Shown here: positions 35,241 to 46,326 of the stretch, in pieces
How positions within the stretch are numbered: the stretch's first letter is position 1
Layout: each line of letters starts with the position of its first letter
Assembly: GCA_002286855.1 (NCBI GenBank)
Contig: NRSV01000061.1
Location: 124,001 to 188,000 of the forward strand
Length of the DNA stretch: 64,000 nt
DNA from: Bipolaris cookei
Lineage: Eukaryota; Ascomycota; Dothideomycetes; Pleosporales; Pleosporaceae
Direction: 5' to 3'
Translations under genes and position numbers: made by a program
The notes under the pieces: generated by a model
The model's database searches: none
What the model saw: only the letters and a program-made list of their open reading frames with translations
What the model was told of the DNA's origin: nothing

Positions 35241-36218
35241 ATGTCTCTTTACACCGTCCTCACCGCAAGCCTGCTTGCCCAATACGCAAGCGCCTACACC
35301 CAAGTCAACCTCCCCTCACCCTTTATGCAAAAAAACATCGACCCCATCGTCTTTCCCGGTTCCTTCGACAAATCCCACCTCCACTCCTTCTACGGCTCCG
35401 ACGCCGTTACCGCCACCACAAAAACTAGCGCCGAGCTCCAAAAAGGCTGCACTAACGCAGAGGTCGCAGACGACCTAAGCGTCTACTGGGTCCCAACCGT
35501 CCTCTACACCCCGGACGCCGGCAAATCCTACGTCCCCGTCCCTGTCTCGCGCTTCAGCGCCTACTACAACCTCGGCGAGACGCCTGCCGAAATTGCCATC
35601 CCGCAAAACGTGCAGATGGTAGCGGGCAAAGCAGAAGCAAAAGACAAAGCCGGCATGGATCCAAACGCGAAATCAGAGTGGTTCTGCGAAGGCGACGACC
35701 CCGTTGCCCTAGATTCAAACGGGTTCCCCAGTAAATCCTGCTCTACACATTTGCAGCAGCTCCTGTATTTCCCGCAGTGCGTCAACACGGAGACGCTGGA
35801 GACGGGCTATAAAGACCGCGCTAACGGCACGCCGAATTGGTGTCCTGAAGGCATGAAGTCAATGCCTCAGCTGCGCTTCTCCATCCGCTATGATCTGCGC
35901 AAGGCGCTGCCTAACGGCTGGTCTGGCACTGCGCCCGTCAAGCTCGCGTGCGGCAATGCGTTTTGCTCGCATGGCGACTTTATTAATGGATGGACGAAGG
36001 AAGCGGCGGAGAGCATGGTTGCGACGACGAAGGAGAAGTATCATTTTCTTCCTGTCAAGGGCCGCCTTGCTGCTACGGCTTGTAAGCCAAAGGATGCAGA
36101 TCCTGCCCATGGTACTAGCGATTATGCCAAGAGCGTTGCTGCGATGGCGAAGCGTAGTGTTGCTGCTTGGGGGTGGGAGACAAGGTCTAGGCTTGCTCGT
36201 TCGGTTAGCAGGGATTGA
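35241..36218 (+). CDS. Secreted DUF1996-domain protein
   Basis: Predicted extracellular protein of the fungal DUF1996 family, function unknown. A single exon encodes 325 aa from the ATG at 35241, which opens a clear signal peptide (MSLYTVLTASLLAQYASA); the upstream open frame has no better start. The domain signature DPIVFPGSFDKSHLHSFYG comes at about residues 35-53. CTNAEVADDLSVYWVPTVLY, QQLLYFPQCVN and SHGDFINGW follow in family order. Several Cys residues are likely paired. It has no GPI or CBM tail, and the C-terminal 40 residues are basic. Codon choice is strongly C-ending, suggesting good expression. Confidence 0.88.
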   Translation: MSLYTVLTASLLAQYASAYTQVNLPSPFMQKNIDPIVFPGSFDKSHLHSFYGSDAVTATTKTSAELQKGCTNAEVADDLSVYWVPTVLYTPDAGKSYVPVPVSRFSAYYNLGETPAEIAIPQNVQMVAGKAEAKDKAGMDPNAKSEWFCEGDDPVALDSNGFPSKSCSTHLQQLLYFPQCVNTETLETGYKDRANGTPNWCPEGMKSMPQLRFSIRYDLRKALPNGWSGTAPVKLACGNAFCSHGDFINGWTKEAAESMVATTKEKYHFLPVKGRLAATACKPKDADPAHGTSDYAKSVAAMAKRSVAAWGWETRSRLARSVSRD

Positions 36219-36657
36219 GTCGAAGGGAGAGGGTGTGTGTGTGCTGGTGATAAGCACACACGATGATTTTCATTCTGTACATATATTATGATACCAGATT
36301 ACCTTTGGCTTGGGTCGACGCGGGTATTGTCGACGCAGCAGCAGCTTGCAAATGAGACTTGTTTCTATGATGTCCCTTGAGAACTTGACTTGATCTTTAT
36401 TTTGTTTAGCAACAGGTGTCTCGACATCTACACTTAATACTTATGCATTAATAGTGAGATGGACTTACGTTCGCTGTAAAAAGTACAATTTGTACCTAAT
36501 CCATGACAATACCTGGCGAGCAGTGCAAAACATATCGTTCCTAATTAAAATACCCCAAGTGTCTCATAAAAACATAGTAAGGGTAGGCAGTAGTAATTTC
36601 CATACATAAATTACTTATACCAATAACTATACATAAATCGTACTCCATCTTCCTTCT
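36219..36657. other. Convergent 3' spacer
   Basis: AT-rich 440 bp between the DUF1996 gene and the convergent dienelactone hydrolase gene. Likely 3' UTRs and terminators. Nothing else seen. Confidence 0.45.
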
Positions 36658-37446
36658 CTAGTGCAAAAACTCTTTGAAAAAGTTAACCGCACTCCTCTTC
36701 GCCCGCTCCAATCCCGCCTTCTGTGCAGCATCGTTGGGATTACCTCGCACCGCAAAGCCATGCGTCAAACCCGGGAAATAAATGTACTCCCACTGTACGC
36801 CCGTCTTGGGTAGGATATCAAACGTAGCCTGCTTCAGCTCAGGCGTGTATGTAAAATCGTTCTCAGGGCTGATAATCTGCACAGGTACTTTGACATTCTC
36901 AAGCTCCGATTTCTCGAGCAGCGACGGGTGCGCGGCGGAGACGGCGTCGACGAGCGAGGGGTCGGCAGCGAGCTTGAAGGCAGCCCAGCCGCCGTAGCAG
37001 AAGCCGATGGCTGCGACTTTCTTGTACTGCGACTTGAGAGTTTGAGCGTGCTCTTTAATCTCGGGCCAGCGGACGTCCTTGCTGTTGCGGGCGAGGAAGG
37101 CTCTAATGTCGAAGTTCTTTTGCTTTTCGGGGTCGGATAGTGCGCCAGGGTCTACTACTTCGCCGCCAAAACTGCGCAAACCATGGTTAGATTGAGGGCG
37201 CACATGCGTGGATTTCAATGTTGCTTACACGTCGGGTATGTAGACAGTCGCATTGGCTTCTTGCGCGTAGTGGTCCGCGATTAAGCGGACGTTCGGAAGC
37301 GTCCAGCCGAAAACGTCAGTTACGATAAGAATAGCGGCGTCTTTGGAGTCGCCAGTTACATAGGCATTGGCGTTGTTGAGCTTAGTTTCCTTGCCAACGG
37401 TTTGACCGTTCCACTTGAAGCCGCTCTTGCAGTTGTCGCAAGACAT
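36658..37446 (-). CDS. Dienelactone hydrolase family protein
   Basis: Alpha/beta hydrolase of the dienelactone hydrolase family. Bacterial members open dienelactones in aromatic catabolism; fungal members are mostly uncharacterised. Two exons (37446-37229 and 37171-36658; 57-bp intron) give 243 aa, the family's usual size. The start at 37446 gives MSCDNCKSGFKWNG, the typical CxxC N-terminus of the fungal subgroup. The Cys-Asp-His triad is visible: nucleophile in AAIGFCYGGWAAFK, Asp in ISPENDFTYT and His in GLTHGFAVRG. LIVTDVFGWTLPN is the oxyanion-side loop. No targeting signal. Cytosolic. Confidence 0.92.
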
Positions 37447-39474
37447 TTTGAATCTTGAATTAGGGAGCTGAAAAGTGTTTAAATGAGTTGATGTCGTGAT
37501 TGAGGACTCTTGAAAGACCATAGTGGGGTACCCAGTTCTTAAATCTTCCAGGCATTGGGTGGGGTAATCTGCCCTGCTGTCCCTATAGAGCATGGCAAGA
37601 ATACAAACCTGAATCTGGCTATCCTGCCGTATTGAGAGCCAATCATTAGGCTTGAGGGATGCATTGCGTGGATTTGCCTTCCGGCATTGCCATGTGCCCG
37701 GTGGACAGGACTCCCGGGACTCCGCGCAGGCCGCCACCCTACCAAAACCGACAACGCGCAAGAAAGTGAGCAACTTCAGGGCTTCATAACACTACTACAG
37801 TGTTACAATGATAGCTGTTTTCTACGTGTATCATCTTTATCGTACCCTATAACATTATTCGTGGTTATTAAAGACCTAAGAAAGGCGTGGGTAAATGGCG
37901 CGGCGAATTGTATGAAGTACAAACCATTTTGGAATCCCGGGAACTTTGTCCATTAGGTGCCATAGGAACAATGATGACGATATTCAATGGCGGAGTTAAT
38001 CGCCGTCTGCGTTTAAATCCGGATGGATCCCAATTGCCGAGTTTTGCCGAGTCATAGGTTTTGGGCAGACGTCAACTCTTCTATCACCGACGGCTTTCCC
38101 TTTTCCGTTCAGTAGGCCCACTTCATCAAGCATATCCGCTTAAAGTAATCATGGTTTTCCGAGAACTAGTTGTAACTCATCCTCTGCTGTAGTTCAGTGA
38201 ACATGTACATATATTGGGTAAACAGAGACTCTCAATTCCTGGACCCTCTTAGACATAAAACAACGCCATGGTGGGATATGTCTTTGAGACTGTAATGCCG
38301 TTGTATATTGTCCTCCAGAGTATGTCAAGCATTCGATACCGGAGCTTGTTACGTTAGCTGTTTTCCCCCGAGATTCGCTCACCGAGTGACCCTACTTTCT
38401 ACATACAAACTATCTTTGCATCTCTTGCAGTAGTATCAATATTTCCCATGTGTTGCATGCAGATGATTCCGAATAATTCTTCTCTTCAAACCAGGGTAAG
38501 GTTACGTGGGTAGCTTCAGAAGTCTAAACTATCCGCTTAACAAGGATTCCGCTGCCACGACCAAGAATGTCTCGGGATGTTCTCGTCTTGGCTCCGCAAA
38601 AATCCCCGGCATTCATTACCAGACATCTGGGTCTCTTGCAAAGGTCTAGTGATGTGAGGTTGGCGTGCCAACCGCTTTCGGATAGTCCGGCAATTGTGCA
38701 GCACCGATATGCCCGGGTCATCTTTCTAGAGTTGTGCCATTGTCATAGTACGTAAGAGGTAAACAAGGCTAGTGATTCCTGGTAAAAGTAAAATCTTGAT
38801 ATGCTTCTTTTGTGGGGCTAGACATGGTCTTTCAAGATCTCACCATTTTAGCAGAAGTGTTCCATACCAAACAACTGCACCGCTGCATTGGGTGTCTTCC
38901 GGTGAGACAGAGATAAGCTGACTATGCCGCTGGTTGCCGAGTCGCACATCCCTAGGTATACCAAGAGGTTTCCTTGATATGATAGCCGAATCTAGACTTT
39001 GGATTATTTTATATGTTATCGGGGTCCTGCGACGAAGGTTTGCCCCAAATGCCGCTTTACGTGCCTGTCAGAGTTACATTGAATGCGAAGTAAAAAGCCA
39101 AGACCAATTTTCACAACGTGCGCCGTAGTTATAGGTATTATTTTGACTGCCAAGAATCATACGCGTCGGGGATATGCAGCTGTTCCCGGGAATAAATGTT
39201 TTACGGAGATGTATGGGGGCGGGGTATCAAGCACGCTGACAGCCATGTGCGGTGACACAGCCGCTGGCTGCTGGACCGAGTAATCGCTTGCGCATACATC
39301 ATACTACATTAACTTCAGTCTAAAAATGCACATAGATTTAATTCACTCACCGGTATTCAATCCATGATGTGCTGCTGAGGATCCGGCCGTCATACGCTCG
39401 CGATCGCGTCATTGGCGCAACCCTGGTTTACCGTGATGAAGATGCTCGGTTTATCACCATGAGGGCCTGTTTAG
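37447..39474. other. 2 kb intergenic region
   Basis: Promoter of the hydrolase gene on its left side. No gene, RNA or terminal repeat recognised in the remainder. Marks the start of the decayed 39-50 kb block. Confidence 0.4.
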
Positions 39475-41216
39475 TCACAGCTTCGCTATTTGTCTTCCGG
39501 TGTCTGGTACCCATTTCTGTAAGCCTGGGCAGTTGGGCCATGCTTTGGGGAAGAACTGTTGCCTAAGGGTCTTCTTTCGGACTTTTCCCGTGACAGCTTT
39601 TGGCAGCTCACCGTTTACAATTCGCAAAAGCGTCGGCAGCTTGTACCTGGCAAGTCTTCCACGGAGATCCCGCCGTAGCTCATCAATAGTTAATGAATTG
39701 CATGTGTTGGATCGCTTGCCTGGAAAATCTGTTGTCATATCTTTTTCTTGTAATGAGAGTAGGGCTGCCACACGTTGCCCAAACTCCTCGTCTGCAACAC
39801 CGATAACTATGGCTTCGGCGACGTATGAAAAGCCCAGCAGCTCTCTCTCGACATCCAGAGCTGATATTTTGTACCCTCTCAACTTGATGATGTCCAGGGA
39901 TGCTCGACCGAGAATGAAGTAATACTTCCGCTTCGCTTTGTGCAAGATCGCTGGTTCGGAAGTACCATCTTCATCGTGCGCAGTGGTTGTGCCTTCAGGG
40001 TCATGTAGATATTTCATAAACATATGCTGTGTTTGATTAGAGCCGTCTTCCAGCAAGTTCTAAGTAACGTACCGGGCTCTTGACGAGTATCTCTCCTTCA
40101 TTTGCCTCGGACAGCTTCACATCCACACCGTTTACAAGCTCACCAACGGAACCTTTGAACGTGTATTTATCTCCAAGGCGCATCTTGAAAATTGAACTAA
40201 ATCCAGTTGCTCCCTATCTTTGCAGGATATATTGTTACAAGAGGTCTGTCCAATAGTCGTTCAGCGGCTGAGGTAACGCCGTTCCACATAAACAAGTGCG
40301 AAATTGCTGTGCGCTAGTAACGTACGGAGCTAGATCATGTGTAGGGAGTTTACGTAGGTGAATTTGATAGAATCTTCCAAGCCGCATCTAGATAGTTGGA
40401 ACGGCCGAAAAGAATGTAAGTCGCCTTGAAGGGTGGGCTGCCCTCTCCTTCTAACGCTTCCATGTCTAGGCCTTGTCGAAACCTCCGCTTTGGAACTCGA
40501 TTCGACTTCCAGAAACAAGGAACGGAAAAAGTTAATGCCGACCCCTGTGGCATGATGCACTGGAAGGAGGTGGAGCATGACGTCGTCTTCAATCAAGCGA
40601 TAGTGGTCAGCGATGGACAGCGCACAGTCAAAGACGTATGATCTCCGCATCACTGCACCCTTGGGTGGTCCCGTGGTGCCATTTGTGAAGATCACCACAG
40701 CCGGCGCGTTCTCCTCCAAGGCCCAATCCGATGAAATGATTGTTTCTTTAGCGCCAAGAGTGAGGAATGAGACGAATGGTCCTATTTCGATAACCCAAAA
40801 CTGTGCGTTGCTTGTAGAACAGATGCGTCTTCTAAGAAGACGGCATTTTTTGATGTTCTCTGAACTTGCAAGAACAAGTGCTGATCTTGACTTTTGTATA
40901 AGTATGCTGCCTTACTTATAGGTACGGTTGGCGTTATTGGCACTGTGGCTGCCACAAGCGCCAGTACCGCCAGCATTGCCACAGTATATTCGTAACTGCC
41001 TGGCGCGACGATGGCCATGTACACCTCTTCTCTCTTCTCTAGCGCTTTGCCGGTTGTGTCATCGAGGGTATTGAGAAGGGTGTTTCACAGGGCCAAGATA
41101 TCTGAGAGCAGATGAATATGGGTCTTGTGCAGCTCGACACGAGCATCTTCAATCGCTATACGTGCGGGGGTCTGATTGGCAAGTCGAAGTCGACTGAACA
41201 GAGGCTATGCGGACAT
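39475..41216 (-). pseudogene. Acyl-CoA synthetase (AMP-binding, malonyl-CoA-synthetase-like) pseudogene
   Basis: Remains of an adenylate-forming ligase that would have joined a carboxylic acid to CoA. The frame starts at an ATG (41216) but reaches TAG at codon 4 (41205-41207). It then continues FSRLRLANQTPARIAIEDA, with TGA at 41085-41087 inside LLSDILAL-x-NTLLNTL. Next come APGSYEYTVAMLAVLALVAA and the ATP-binding motif TNGTTGPPKGAVM (about 40670), then HLLPVHHATGVGINFF. A frameshift follows at about 40515, and the matching downstream sequence lies in another frame. After a badly degraded stretch (40330-40060) the C-terminal domain is well preserved: LGRASLDIIKLRGYKISALD, VAEAIVIGVADEEFGQRVAA and the catalytic-lysine region LPKAVTGKVRKK. 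Not functional. It is the nearest neighbour of the acyltransferase and oxidase genes downstream. Confidence 0.88.
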
Positions 41217-43821
41217 CGGTAACCAGTTACAGTCGACCTAGATAGATGCGTGTAGTATGGTGAGTTCGTACAGTGTTCGGAAGCACGTTGTCGCCAACAT
41301 GGCTAGGTACCACACTGGTTCGGTCCACAATAGTAGTTTTGTTAGTGCCGCTGCCGTTGCCGTCTTACTCAGACCAAGACTCGACAAGTACCTCAAATGC
41401 GCTTTCCGATGTGCATCGTCGGCACGTGTGTCCAGGATAGTAAGGCAGAGCTACTGTGTCGAGCGCTAGCCAAGAGACGTGGGGAAGTCGAGTCGCTTGC
41501 ACTTGTGGGGAGTCATGGCATTTGGGTGCAGGGTGTCTTACTAGTCGATCGTGGCACAAGATCGCGGGGAAGACTCCCGTGGCCATCCCCGCAGCCAGTC
41601 GCTTCGGGCGCTAGCAGCCCGGCAAGGGCGCTCAGTACCCGTAACTAGTGCATGTCAAACGTCTTCTAGGCGACGCTGCCTTTGACTCGCACAACGACGA
41701 GTCTGGTCATGCCCATGCCCTTTTAGGACCCCTCATCCTGACTGGGCCTCTGCCGAGCCATCCTTACACAAAACAGACCGCGAGACCACTACCAGGACGG
41801 CGACCACACCACCCCTCGAATGCCGGCTTCCCATCAAAACAGCCGGCCATGATATCACGATACAGAACATCCTTTATGCCAAGTCACGCATCCTAGGATC
41901 CAGCATGTATATATGTGCAGATGAGTACTCGAGTGGCGGTGCTGCGTGTTCCTTTGATGCCCGAGGCTAACATTCAAAAGGCAGCAGTCCATGGTCCTCT
42001 TCCTCTTACATATGATTGGGAGGCGGGCCCAATGACAATTAAAACTTTCAACAAAGACGCATCCCGGCACAGCCGTATAGCGTCCGTCATGAGTTTCCGG
42101 TCAACAGAAAGTCTATCGTGTGTGCCCCACGCTTCAGTGTCTCAGCTGTGTCTACAGCCATTGAATCTACAGGTCGCGCGGATTGCCTTGTTGAATCAAT
42201 CTCCGGGCTTATTTTTCCCTGTTTTTCCATACCGTCGTTTGGCTGTGTGACAGACTGTGGTGCCACCACTCGCACCCGCCAACTGAACGGATCACCAAGC
42301 GTATTCGGTTACTTTGGCGACGTTACGTATGTGCTCGGGCTCGCAGCCGCCTAGAATTCAGCCGATTGCTCAGTTATTTTGATGGTTCGTTCGCACATCG
42401 TGCATAAGGCGTTTCGCTTACCTACAGGTTGCTGTCGTGGCACGAGGCGTGGGTCAGTGATGGATCTCCTGTCAGCCACAATGACTATAGCCACACCTAC
42501 TTTTCGCCCTTGTTGATATGTCGCCTTTTAGACTGGGGGAGGGTTCTTGGATTGTTTGGTACCTGTACCAGAAAAAAATGTTTGCTGGCATCACATGCTG
42601 GTCTTTGACCCACATTGGGACGGACCACCCGCAACGTGTCTCCCCAAAGACCTACCGATCAGATGACGTATTGTTGCTGAGCTTGTGGAATTTTTGCAAT
42701 GATAGCTCACACCGCTTTGTAAAAGATGCTATTTAGAGGATTGTGATGGGGGTCCTATGACACAGGGCAGGGCGCCAATACGTTGCACCTTGTGTCGCCA
42801 GGGGTGCGTGAGTGGTGCGCGCACGACCATCCGTACGCCTAGCTCCAGATTTCCGTTGCCTGGGGCGTACACCGACCTAAAAGAGAGGGACTTATTACGG
42901 CGCTTTAGGCTGCCATGGTACCGAAGATCGAACATTTTGCCCTGGCGGCAGCATGCCGTTTGCCTTGGCCGCACACACAGCGCAAAACAACCCCGGCCGC
43001 CATTTCAATGCGCTACGCAGGACCAAAAAAGACGCTGCCGCGACAGCAGGATTAGGCGACGCTGGGATGGCGGCTGCTCTACAAGCGACAAAGACGAGGC
43101 AAAGAAAAAAGGGTAGGACCCATGCGCGCCTGGGGCTCGCTGACCGGGATGCGAGTACGAGGGCGTCAGCAAGGAACGGTGATCATATTTTTTTCGAGCC
43201 GCATCCCAGGCCCTGCACCTGGTCCTGAACGATGAAGCTGAAGGAAGAAAAAGCAATATACTTGAACACCCCCTCTTTGGCATTGCCCTTTCCGGCCGCA
43301 CTCAGCGGGCTTGGACCTTCTGCGAACGTCCGGGCGGCGGCTGCATGTCATCCGGCTCCGCGATGTTTGGTGGCTTGGTGGTTTGGCGGTGCCTTGGGCG
43401 CAGTCTTGCAAAAGCGGCCGGGGAAGACGGCAAGAGACACGTTTGGCGCGGTCGAGGGTATGGAAGCGAGTCGTCGATAGGGCAGGCCGGCGGGGAAGCG
43501 GGCAGTGGGCATGGCGTAGCCGCACAGATGTTTCCGCATGCGGCCATAGCTCACTCGGTCCGTGGGAGCGTGGACCGATGCCGCCCCCCGTCACATCAGG
43601 CGCAGCTCCATGGGGCCTTGCGGTGAAGGGGTAAAATTGGCCTCTCGTGCTTCAAATGTCGTGTGTTTGTTCACCTACTCCAGAGCGTCTATGACTCCGC
43701 GTTTTTGGTATATATACTAATTTCGGGAAACGCCTCAGCCATGTCCCTAGACCTACCACTATTGATCAGCAGGAGTAGGTTGCTGGGCTCTGTCGCGAGC
43801 TCTGCCCCCCGCCTACTCAAT
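41217..43821. other. 2.6 kb spacer without a gene
   Basis: No supportable coding sequence. Several overlapping open frames on both strands at 42.7-43.6 kb are GC-rich artefacts. No terminal repeats seen. The right end should carry the promoter of the BAHD-type gene. Confidence 0.4.
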
Positions 43822-45620
43822 ATGATTACCAAGCCGGAGAATCTGGCCCGTCGAACAAAGTCATTCCATCTCTCATGTCTGGATCAGAATATTGTGCGCG
43901 TGTATATACAAACGCTATGTATATTTCCCGTATGTTGGCCCAGAAGAAGGAGGGAGACACGACCGTCGTAGTGGTAGTAGGTGCTGATTGTAACGCCAGT
44001 TTCCCGACCAGAATAATGCCGAAGCTGCCATACATGCGCTTGGGAATGGTCTCCGCCTCTCGCTCAAGAAATTTCCTTTCCTTGCTGGTCTCCTCTCTCT
44101 GCCCGATGCCACCACGGGGAGGCTTGCTCTGGAATATCCAATTGAAGTGTCCGATGAAGAACTGAATTGCATATTCCGATCCAAGCAAATTCCTTACCAT
44201 GAGCGTGACTTTCCCTACACATACGAGCAACTCAAGCGAGACGGCATGCCACCGAGTGCTTTCAAAGGTTCCATGTTTGTCCCCGAAGATCTTGCAGAGT
44301 ACCCGGGTGTACCAAAAGACGGCGAAGGCAAAGTCGATTTTGAAAAGAGCGACGTGCCCGCGATGCGATGTCAAGCATTCTTCATTCCTGGCGGATTGGT
44401 CCTTTCCACCTACATGCACCACAGCGTATCAGACTTTTCCGGCATCAACCTTTTCTGGGAAACCTTTTCAACAAACGTGTCCAATCTCCCGCTCCAACTC
44501 TTAATAAGTGACAGCAAAATCTTTGGTACTTTACTTGGATTCCAATTGTCCAACCACAGCTAACTGTGGTAGATACAATAAGCGTTGCTGACAGACAGTC
44601 GCGACTACGCCAAGCTGTTGATTGGCACATTAGCCCACAGCAAACAGGTGCCGCTGCAGACTGTTACTGCGATGGGCCACCCACATATCGCACGACATTA
44701 CCCGCCGATACTACCTGTGCTCAACGTCTCTTTGTAATCCCAGTCTCCCGCATACGTAGTTACCAGGACATGTTGCGGCCTCACTTCCCACCGGAAAGTA
44801 CGCCGACAATGTGCAATGTGCTCGCTGCGCTGGTGTGGACGCACGTCACGCGAGCCAGGGGAGAACGACTGCTGCAGCATGGCTTAAAAGAGACGAACCT
44901 TGGCATTGCAACCGATCTACGCAAACGGCAGAACCCATGCGTCCCCGCGGATTACACGGGTAACATGGCCCTGTTTTCAAAAGCCACTCTCAACGTTTCA
45001 GACCTGTTGATCGAAGACCGGTGAGTTTGCTCTCTTTCTCCATCCCCTGCGATCGCTTGTTTCGTCTCTTTTACGTTACACTTTGTGAACCCAACCCCCA
45101 AGGCCAAAAAAAATTTGTTCCTTTGGATTTAAAAGAAGAAGAAAAAAGAAAAAAAAACTTTGCTGACTTGGGAACTGCCAACAGCGTAACACTCCCCACC
45201 ATCATCTGCGTAATCAAAGAAATCCAAACCGCCATCCTCGGCGTCGACGACACCTGGGTGTCACGCCATCTCAAATTCTTCAAGTCGATCGCGCAAATCA
45301 CCGATACCGAGATTTCACTAGGTTCGGCATTTGGATCGGATATGTACATTTCGAGCTGGTTAAACTTTGGCGCAGACCTTAACTGGGGCATCCCGGGTAC
45401 TGATCAGGGTAAGCAGTCACTTGCCGGTCGGCCCGAGTTCATCAGGCGCACGTATGCGCCGAGCGATGGTGGAATCATTTTCTTGCCTAGACGCAGGCAG
45501 CTGGTGAATGGCGCGGAGGCGCCGTTTGAGATTTTGGTACGACTTGCCAAGGAGGATATGACGCGTGTGCTGGATGAAGAGGGAGGGTTGCGCAGCTGGG
45601 CGGATGCTGTGCTTGAGTAG
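43822..45620 (+). CDS. BAHD-type acyltransferase
   Basis: Transfers an acyl group from acyl-CoA to a hydroxyl or amine acceptor; related to fungal trichothecene 3-O-acetyltransferase-like enzymes, acceptor unknown. Likely exons: 43822-43929, 44012-44476, 44560-45020 and 45185-45620. The first intron (82 bp) and the third (164 bp, GTGAGT donor) are convincing. The second (44477-44559, weak GTGTCC donor) is only the best in-frame choice. Product about 490 aa. FHLSCLDQNIVRVYIQTLC is the family N-terminus. The catalytic HHxxxD is MHHSVSD. PTMCNVLAALVWTHVTRAR and NFGADLNWGIPG (counterpart of the DFGWG block) follow. An alternative start lies at 43741. It sits between an acyl-CoA synthetase and an acyl-CoA oxidase, both dead. 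Apparently intact, but one uncertain junction could hide a lesion. Confidence 0.78.
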
Positions 45621-46326
45621 AGGGGGTCGTATTGACCACCGTTCTACCGGGCGATGGTGATGCGCAGCCTTGCGCAAGAGACGTGTTTGCCCCAGTGCGA
45701 CGGGTTATTGATAAAGCATTTTGCGAATTGCGACTCAAGGAGTATTTGGTGTTTTTTTAAGAGAATGGGTTTATTCTCTGGGTTACCGGTTGGGTTTGGA
45801 CATCTGATATCCTGTACAATTAGCTTGTTTTGGGGTTAGTATCTTGGGGCTAAAAAGTGCATGTTTGTTTGCTTGCTTCGGCATATCATTTACAACTGTA
45901 CTCAGTTCAATCTTGTTTGCTTTTCTCTTTGTATTCCCAAATGATTGAAGTCGTTTAGATCGTCCAATAGTTAGGATGTTCAGTCGACGCTGCCTGCATT
46001 GGGATAGCATATACGTAGCCCCGCATCGCCGGCTCCACATGCCTAAGAGGCAGGGCCCGCACCGTTGTTCGCATCCACGATGAGACCCCCGCCTGACTCT
46101 GTTTTCTCGATGGCTTGAAGCGAACCGAGGTAGTAATGCCTGTCACATCTCGTATGAGCACCGGACAACGTCAACCGGTAGTGCTCTGAAGAATGCAGGC
46201 TGTATTACACTGTTCGCGGAAGAGGTAGTGGACTTCAAAAGGAATACGCCCAGCTCGCCCTACTAGACGGCTGGCGACTGGCTTGGTTGTGAGATCTTGA
46301 TAGCAAGCGATCGATCAAATGGCATC
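45621..46326. other. Intergenic spacer
   Basis: 700 bp between the acyltransferase and the oxidase pseudogene. T-rich in the middle, no gene seen. Confidence 0.45.

Noticed and set aside
42757..43634. Several overlapping Arg/Pro/Ala-rich open frames on both strands
   Set aside because: GC-rich non-coding sequence. No frame shows family motifs or consistent splice signals.
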